From contig CM055096.1 of NCBI GenBank assembly GCA_029204225.1, positions 70,763,444-70,827,443 on the forward strand: 64,000 nt of DNA. The letters run 5' to 3'. The position numbers and the translations under genes are program-made. Positions 58,605 to 64,000 of the stretch are shown piece by piece; position 1 is the stretch's first letter; each line of letters starts with the position of its first letter. Source of the stretch: Diphasiastrum complanatum (taxonomy: Eukaryota; Streptophyta; Lycopodiopsida; Lycopodiales; Lycopodiaceae). The notes below the pieces were generated by a model that was given only the letters and a program-made list of their open reading frames with translations, made no database searches and was not told the origin of the DNA.

Positions 58605-60979
58605 CTCGACTCGAGGGCTTCGATATCTCTGGCCTTATGGGACTTCATCTTCTTAATGGCAGCAAGTACCATATTGGATGTGAAGAAGGAGAACTCAGAT
58701 GGTCGTGGAGATATAGAGATAGGTGAGTCGGTGGGGATGGTATATAAGTTAGTAGCGTACGCGGTCCAAATGCGGAGGTCTTCCAAGAGAGGTGGTGGAG
58801 AGCGGGGAATGAACTCGCGCCAGAAAGCGCTCGAGGAAGAACTGAAAAGAAGGCCAATAAGACGTTTCCCTTCAGAGTCATCATAAGCGTGCTTTTTATG
58901 GTGGAGAACACGATGATAAGAACATCGGGAAGATCGAAGTAAATGCGGAGCATGAATACATGAATAGGTGACTAAATGATGAAGAGAACGACACTCGACA
59001 CCATACCAAGGAGGGTGCAATGATCGAAATGTGTGTCGGGTTGTGTTGGGATGGGGCTTGGTGGGAAAGGTTAGTGAAGCGGCAATGTGGAGGGAGGTGG
59101 TGTGAAAAGCGGCTTGGGTGTCAACTGGACTATTGTGGGGAAAGGAGTGTAGAAGTGAAGCCAGGGATTGCCGTTACAGTGGCATGTAAATGGGGTCAAA
59201 TGTGTATTTGGGTGCACGGGTAAGTGTAGGTAGTGAAGATGGATGAGTGGGCAGAAGGTGGCCGATAGCGAAGAGAGAAAGGAGTGATAAAAAAGGCTGG
59301 TGGGGAAAACGTGGAAATCAGAGACGATGGGTACGAAGGATGGTGACCCCATGAGATAGTCAACAACACTATGTCCTCCACTATGAGGATGGCATGTATA
59401 TCTATCTGAATGTGGCCAACAAGACAAGCCATTATAAATGGCTAGCTCATGTGCCTCTCCAAACGGTTTAAAATGCTCACCATATGGAGTAATGGGTCCC
59501 AAACTGGCCTAGTCCTGGTAACTCCAAGTTTATCACTGTCAAGGGCATGAACACGCAGCTGATCCGTGGTGTCAAAGAACTCTGTCTATCGTGAAGATGT
59601 CCGGGCATTAAAATCCCCAGTGAGGAGAATATGCCCCTGCTCTGCAAATCTGATAATATCCAGTGAGAGGTCCTGGTATGGAGATCCAATACCCTCATCA
59701 AAAGATGAAGACTTTGGTGGAAAATAACATGATGCAATAAAAAGATCTTTGTCCAAACCAATATCCTGTCCCACAATACGAGTCGATATATAGCGGGCCT
59801 GCTCGTCATGTCTGATGAAGTCAAGACTTGAATGGAGAGACTTCCTATATAAGCATGCAACCCCTCCTGGGCCACGACCACTGGCAGATCTAGTCTCACG
59901 TCGGAATACTGAGTCCCATCTATATCTAGGAAAAGAAGGAAGTCCTCGCTCTGGGCTCTCATGTGTCTCCATAAATAATAATATATCTCGGCCAATAATA
60001 AAGTCAACCAGGTCCCCTGCAGTAGAGGATGAGTGTATGCCAGCACAATCCGAAGGTGGTGTGGATGGGGCCCCGGGGTGCTCCCAACCCCGGGCACCCC
60101 AAATCCCTAACTATGGGAACCATCACAAGCGCTATCAAAACGGCGCACTCATCCATCTCTATATATAACTCGTATGCTTGACTCCCTAGCTTCCTTAAAG
60201 GCCTTATGCCTCTCCTCCACCTGAATATAAGTAAGGTCATCATCCATAAAAATGGTGGAGCCATGGAGCTTAGCTCTACATCGTAAAGCGTCCCGTCTAG
60301 TCGCCAAGGAGGTGCAGTGGATGATCAACGTGGCTGTCTCTAGTAGTCCTCCATGTTGTGTCTAAACCCATCTGTCCGATGTCCTAATGTGGTATCCAAA
60401 AAGCGCTTGGCCTCTGCTACAACATCCTATGTGTCTGGAATCCCTCTGACCCTAATGTTGAGAGCCTTTTGCTCCCGAGATTTCTCTTCCTGGATCGTGG
60501 CTGAAATGACTGACATAATGGGAGCACTAGGTTTAGTACCGATGCCCAAGAAAGGGCTTCTTCCTTCTGCTACTCAATCTTTTGTTCCAATGCTTTGATC
60601 ATAGTGGTGGTAGACTCGGAGGCTGAAATCTGTTTGTTGCCATTGCTTGCTCCAAATGTGTAATCTTGGACTGCATCATATTTCTTTCCTTAATCAGCAT
60701 TGCAACCGTTTCTTTCAACTGCAAGAGTTCTATTTTCATATTCTGGAAATCAGCTTTGAACTGATCTTCTTGCCAAGATGAGAACAGTTTGGATTTTGAT
60801 GGAGTATAGGGGATGGGTGCTGATTCTTGAGTGGACGAAGAAGAGGGAAAAACAGTAGGTTTAGGAATCCGAAGGAGGCCAGCAGTAGGAGCAGATGACA
60901 ATTTTGGAGCAGCAGAGGCGGCGGCGGCGGCGGCGGCAACATTGGCAGTCGCTGCCTGCGTGGTAGGCTGCTGCGCTGC

Positions 60980-60982
<3 letters not shown>
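58605..60982 (-). mobile_element. Second LINE of the (TC)n-associated family, 3' deleted
   Basis: In sense direction it starts directly after (TC)n at 60982 and runs through ORF1 remains (60980-60600), a region like the LINE 1 ORF1 C-terminus (about 60260-60130; DDLTYIQVEERH), endonuclease (about 60050-59070) and the start of RT (59020-58605), ending at KSHKARDIEALES in the RT N-terminus. It is clearly related to the 44491-48757 LINE (METHESPERGLP in both). The missing 3' half is unusual for a LINE, which normally lose the 5' end, so a later deletion against hAT C is likely. Confidence 0.85.
59071..60050 (-). pseudogene. LINE 2 endonuclease domain
   Basis: METHESPERGLPSFPRYRWD near 59970 carries the catalytic Glu. 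GGVACLYRKSL, FIASCYFPPKSSSFDEG, ILLTGDFNARTSS (intact catalytic Asp) and MGPITPYGEHF, ELAIYNGLSCWPHSDRYTC, SVVDYLMGS follow, with a frameshift near 59585-59500. Degenerate SDH-like sequence ends the domain near 59290. It aligns throughout with the endonuclease of the 44491-48757 LINE. Confidence 0.8.

Positions 60983-61029
<47 letters not shown>
60983..61029. repeat. (GA)n microsatellite at the 5' end of LINE 2
   Basis: A pure GA run of about 23 units directly abutting the LINE 5' terminus. Confidence 0.95.
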
Positions 61030-61031
<2 letters not shown>

Positions 61032-61110
61032 ATGAGGCAGCAGTATGACGAAGAAGTAAGTCAAGAACCTCTTGGTATGTCATGATGTAGGAATGGGGAA
61101 GCACTTCCAA
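61030..61110 (-). mobile_element. Small LINE fragment beyond the (GA)n array
   Basis: On the minus strand SYIMTYQEVLDLLLRHTA resembles SHIQTYQEAVNSFLCRF of the LINE at 44491-48757 (endonuclease-RT linker). It suggests an older related LINE copy is interrupted by the array and LINE 2. Extent to the right is uncertain. Confidence 0.4.
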
Positions 61111-61699
61111 GGGGATTGACAGCTATGGTGTAGGTGGGTGAGCTGATCTGCCTTGAGAGAGCACTTGTTGCGTGGGACATGGATGCTATTGGTATGAAAT
61201 CAGGCTCAAAGATGGAGGCGTCATCCCGGGCATGGAGTGTAGCTCTTGGATGGAGAGCGTATGGATGGGTGGAGTCTGCTAGCAATCACTCTGGAGTTCT
61301 GGAGCATGCAAGCTGGATCTTAGAGATGGCACAGAAGAACAAAGGAGCATGGCAACTAGATTGGAGCTCGCTTAACTTTTTGGTTGTTTCAGTTTCTATT
61401 AAAGCCAGCTTTGTTGCCTTGTGTGTAGGATGAGTAGAGCTTAGCAAATTGTGTTTGCATGTCATAATTCTGGTTGATTCAAGCTAGGATACACTGGGAG
61501 TCATGTATGCTCAATGCTTCGATGCATGAATCTGAGAAGTGGCCTAATCCCATGGTCCCCTGGCAAATGATAGTAATTAAATTGCCATAACTGGCCTATA
61601 ACTTCACACGTACAACAACATACAGCAGATTGAATTTGACGCAGCATATGTCAAGGCATTGAAATCATTTAAGGCAAGTACAAGGTAATAATCCTGTGA
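61111..61699. other. Intronic stretch, nothing firm
   Basis: Contains frames with no recognisable domain. It may include further LINE remains near 61110-61440. Confidence 0.4.
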
Positions 61700-62560
61700 A
61701 GATATTTGGAAATTTGTGCAAAATCATGTTGGCCAGTCTTTCTGAGCGCATCTGGAGAGAACAATAAAATATATGGAACTAATTATAGTGTATGTAAATT
61801 CGAAAAGCAAAATATTTCAATGGACAAATATTTGTTTTATGTAACTATAGACAAAGAGAGTGGCCCCACAATAGAACAAGAGGCTAGAGAGTATGACAGA
61901 GCAAAGAAAGCAGACATTCTTTTTGATGTCTGTATGAGGCAGTATCATACTTAAATATCAAGGGGGGAAATACTGAGGCGAATTTTTGGAAGTTTTGATG
62001 CATTTTGGTTTATGTAGTTGAGAAATAGATGAATGCCATTGGGAAATTAAAAGACCAATTAATAGCTGTGAGAGAGAAACTAACATATTTTGACCTTGTT
62101 CATTTCATATTGAGTAACCTCCCTGACTAGTTACAACTATCAAATCTTGTATTAAGTGTCTCAATATGAGAAAAACGTCGTAGCTTTGAAGAGTTAAGTG
62201 GTCTGCTACTATAAGAAGTGACTAGGAGGGCAATATAATAAATAAAAGGGACGAGAGAGTATGCAGGAAATGAAGGAAAGACAAAAGGCAAGGGAGCAGG
62301 ATTACATAAAGTCTAAACTGTGACATACATTTTTATTGTGGAAAACATAGACACTTCATTTTCGAGTGCAAAAAAAAGAGGCAGACCTAAAGAAAACAAG
62401 GAAGTCTTCTATCAGTAGTAAGGAATTGCAGAATAACTTTAAAGGCATGCAAATTGAATTTGAAAAGCGTTGGCGTGTAGTTAAAAGCACTAAACACAAT
62501 AAAATGGTGGCACCAGAAATAAGGGAAGGAGAATCAGATAAGATATGACCACTATTTCAG
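61700..62560 (+). mobile_element. Degenerate copia gag remnant
   Basis: IYGTNYSVCKFEKQNISMDK near 61775 matches the copia gag start (compare LDGTNYRVWKFKIANILMDK in the intact copia). Further on, LLSNLPD-like and SFEELSGLLL-like pieces occur at 62105-62220. A Cys/His knuckle (HFYCGKHRHFIFEC) lies near 62325-62370, followed by a Lys-rich tract. Stops are frequent and nothing of pol is seen. Confidence 0.65.
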
Positions 62561-62915
62561 AAGACTATGCCTGTCATGCCACTAGATAAAGCATTGGGAG
62601 AACTATAAAGCAAATCAAAAGAAGAAATGAAAAGAAGTGTCACAAATAGTAGAAAAAGTTGAGTCAAGATCTTGATGAAGATCTTCTCCTACTTCCAGAT
62701 GTAGGTCTCCATCATGACAACTACGAATTCAATCAGATGGGTGATCATCACTTTAGTATGGGTTAACTAAAAATACCATCTGAAACCAGTACAGCATCTC
62801 GCCTTCTGAAAATTTCTTGTAAGTCTGCCAGAAGAGTGGGGTTTAAGTCTCATTTTGGTAGATGGCACATTACATACTAGCTTAATCTTACTGTGTGATA
62901 TTTATGAATGTGCAG
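62561..62915. other. End of the 40-kb SLP intron
   Basis: AT-rich, ending in the acceptor tttatgaatgtgcag at 62901-62915. Nothing else recognised. Confidence 0.6.
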
Positions 62916-63007
62916 GAGAGGCTGAAGCTATTCTGAGAAAAGCAGAAGCAACAGCGAAAGGGATCAAACAACTCTCTGATGCCATCAAAGCAGATGGTGG
63001 CCCAGAG
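62916..63007 (+). CDS. SLP2: Stomatin-like protein 2, internal exon e
   Basis: It completes the Gly codon and reads EAEAILRKAEATAKGIKQLS then DAIKADGGPE. Length 92 bp, phase 1 in and phase 0 out. The motif GEAEAIL(x)KAxATAKG is the SLP C-terminal coiled-coil and joins exon d (QVNRAR-G) without a gap, though 40.4 kb apart. The donor, gttctt at 63008, is a weak match to consensus but is where similarity to the family ends. The remaining C-terminus (the ALRVAEQY-type region) lies beyond the window. Confidence 0.93.
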
Positions 63008-64000
63008 GTTCTTTCCTATATTTAGACCTTCTGTTACAATATCCTGAACTGTGAAAGGACAAAAATTCTACCCAATAGAGCACTTGTATTTTGTTTCAAA
63101 CTTAAGCAAGTCATATAGCTTGGTCGTATTTATATAAAAGGACTCAAGAACTTAAATTGCTGGAAAAAACTGGTTCTTTAAGGTCAGGATATATTTTTGG
63201 TTCCAAGTTCATCCCTACATTAGTGAAATATTTTTAAGCTTCTAAAATTTCAATCCAAGTTTATATATTGTTCTAAAATTTCAATCCGAGTTTATATATT
63301 GTTCCAAGTATAGCAGCCCCTGAACTTAAAACAATCTATAGCATTCCAGATGATGTTTTTGACCAAGAATATGAGTGGGCAGAAAATCCTAGTGTTTATG
63401 ACTCATATTTTCAAGTCCATCTGTAAGATTTTCCCCAGAGCTGAAAGGCTTGCTTGGGCATGTGTGACAATCGTATGAAAAGATTTTCATGTAAGACACA
63501 GCAATTCTTTCTTTTGGAGGTTAGTTCATAAAACCATGATGTCAGAATATGTGGATATTTTGCATCAATTGTTTATACTTTGCAGCAATTATCATAACCC
63601 AAACCTATCAATGTTTCATGTCATCAGTATAGGTAAAACAGTTACAGGTGTCGGAACACCAAAAAATTATTCTCTCAAGTAGCTATTATGTCATTCATGA
63701 TACTCAACGTATTACAGACCTTACGATGGTCATAAGCATGCTACAAAAAGCATTGCTAAGGCCACACTACACAAACAGGTAAAGGATATGTTCAATTTCA
63801 ATTGGGCATTAGAATTTAGCTTCTTGTACCCAGGAAGTGTTCCGTGCGCATCGTAGTTACTGTGACACAGTGCATTAAGAATGTCTAAATAGTTATTAGG
63901 GACTAGTCTACTTTCCCTTGTAAAATGGGTTCTGGAAGTAACCACATCAAATTAGCTTCAATTGTTAAGTCTGTGGCATGTGCCCTACTGATGTCCCTCC
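63008..64000. other. SLP intron downstream of exon e, no further exon found
   Basis: AT-rich sequence. A direct repeat of ttctaaaatttcaatcc-agtttatatattg occurs at 63239-63271 and 63272-63302. I looked for the next SLP exon and did not find it. Confidence 0.55.

Overview
The window is intron-dominated nuclear DNA of a land plant with a large, transposon-rich genome. The plant LTR retrotransposons, the tRNA-iMet and Athila/Tat-type primer-binding sites and the conserved mitochondrial stomatin-like gene all point to a plant. Giant nested introns suggest a fern, lycophyte or gymnosperm rather than a compact angiosperm, but the sequence alone does not settle the lineage.

One host gene was recognised. 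Five short + strand exons at 11639-11788, 18073-18130, 18251-18343, 22378-22476 and 62916-63007 join in frame into 164 residues of a mitochondrial stomatin-like protein 2 (SPFH/prohibitin family). The first and last exons of the gene lie outside the window. Its introns here are >11.6 kb, 6.3 kb, 120 bp, 4.0 kb, 40.4 kb and >1 kb. Almost everything else is transposons inside those introns.

Layout. 1-930: Ty3/gypsy fragment (+). 895-7215: decayed copia (-), split inside its integrase by a 2.3 kb hAT element (3272-5578) with an exact 8-bp target duplication. 10464-11612: truncated hAT-like nonautonomous element reaching to about 26 bp from an SLP splice acceptor, itself holding a microsatellite/LINE-tail insertion. 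12300-15870: decayed chromovirus-like gypsy (+) with a copia gag fragment (-) inside. 16450-17480: LINE remnant. 18528-21888: hAT (-) with 8-bp TSD, containing a 425-bp hAT MITE with its own 8-bp TSD.

The 40 kb intron (22477-62915) holds: a 666-bp hAT MITE (24336-25001); an unidentified charged ORF (26053-26397); a hAT transposase gene (-) split by a very young full-length copia (27037-32463, LTRs differing by one A) and by a deleted Athila/Tat-like gypsy (34424-39621); a nearly complete seven-exon hAT transposase gene (40942-44230, +); a LINE (44491-48757, -) sitting inside a (GA)n/(TC)n array; a complex ~300-bp repeat zone flanking a 1.37-kb imperfect palindrome that carries a duplicated gene fragment (49989-51354); another hAT gene (52959-56212, +); a fourth hAT (56830-58604, -); a second LINE starting in a (TC)n array (58605-60982, -); and a copia gag remnant.

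The most interesting signals are a LINE family whose copies border (TC)n microsatellites in the same orientation and share a covarying 3' stem-loop, a hAT group with CATAG termini whose ends repeatedly abut (TA)n arrays, and the long palindrome. The two dinucleotide associations suggest that mobile elements and microsatellites co-organise this intron.
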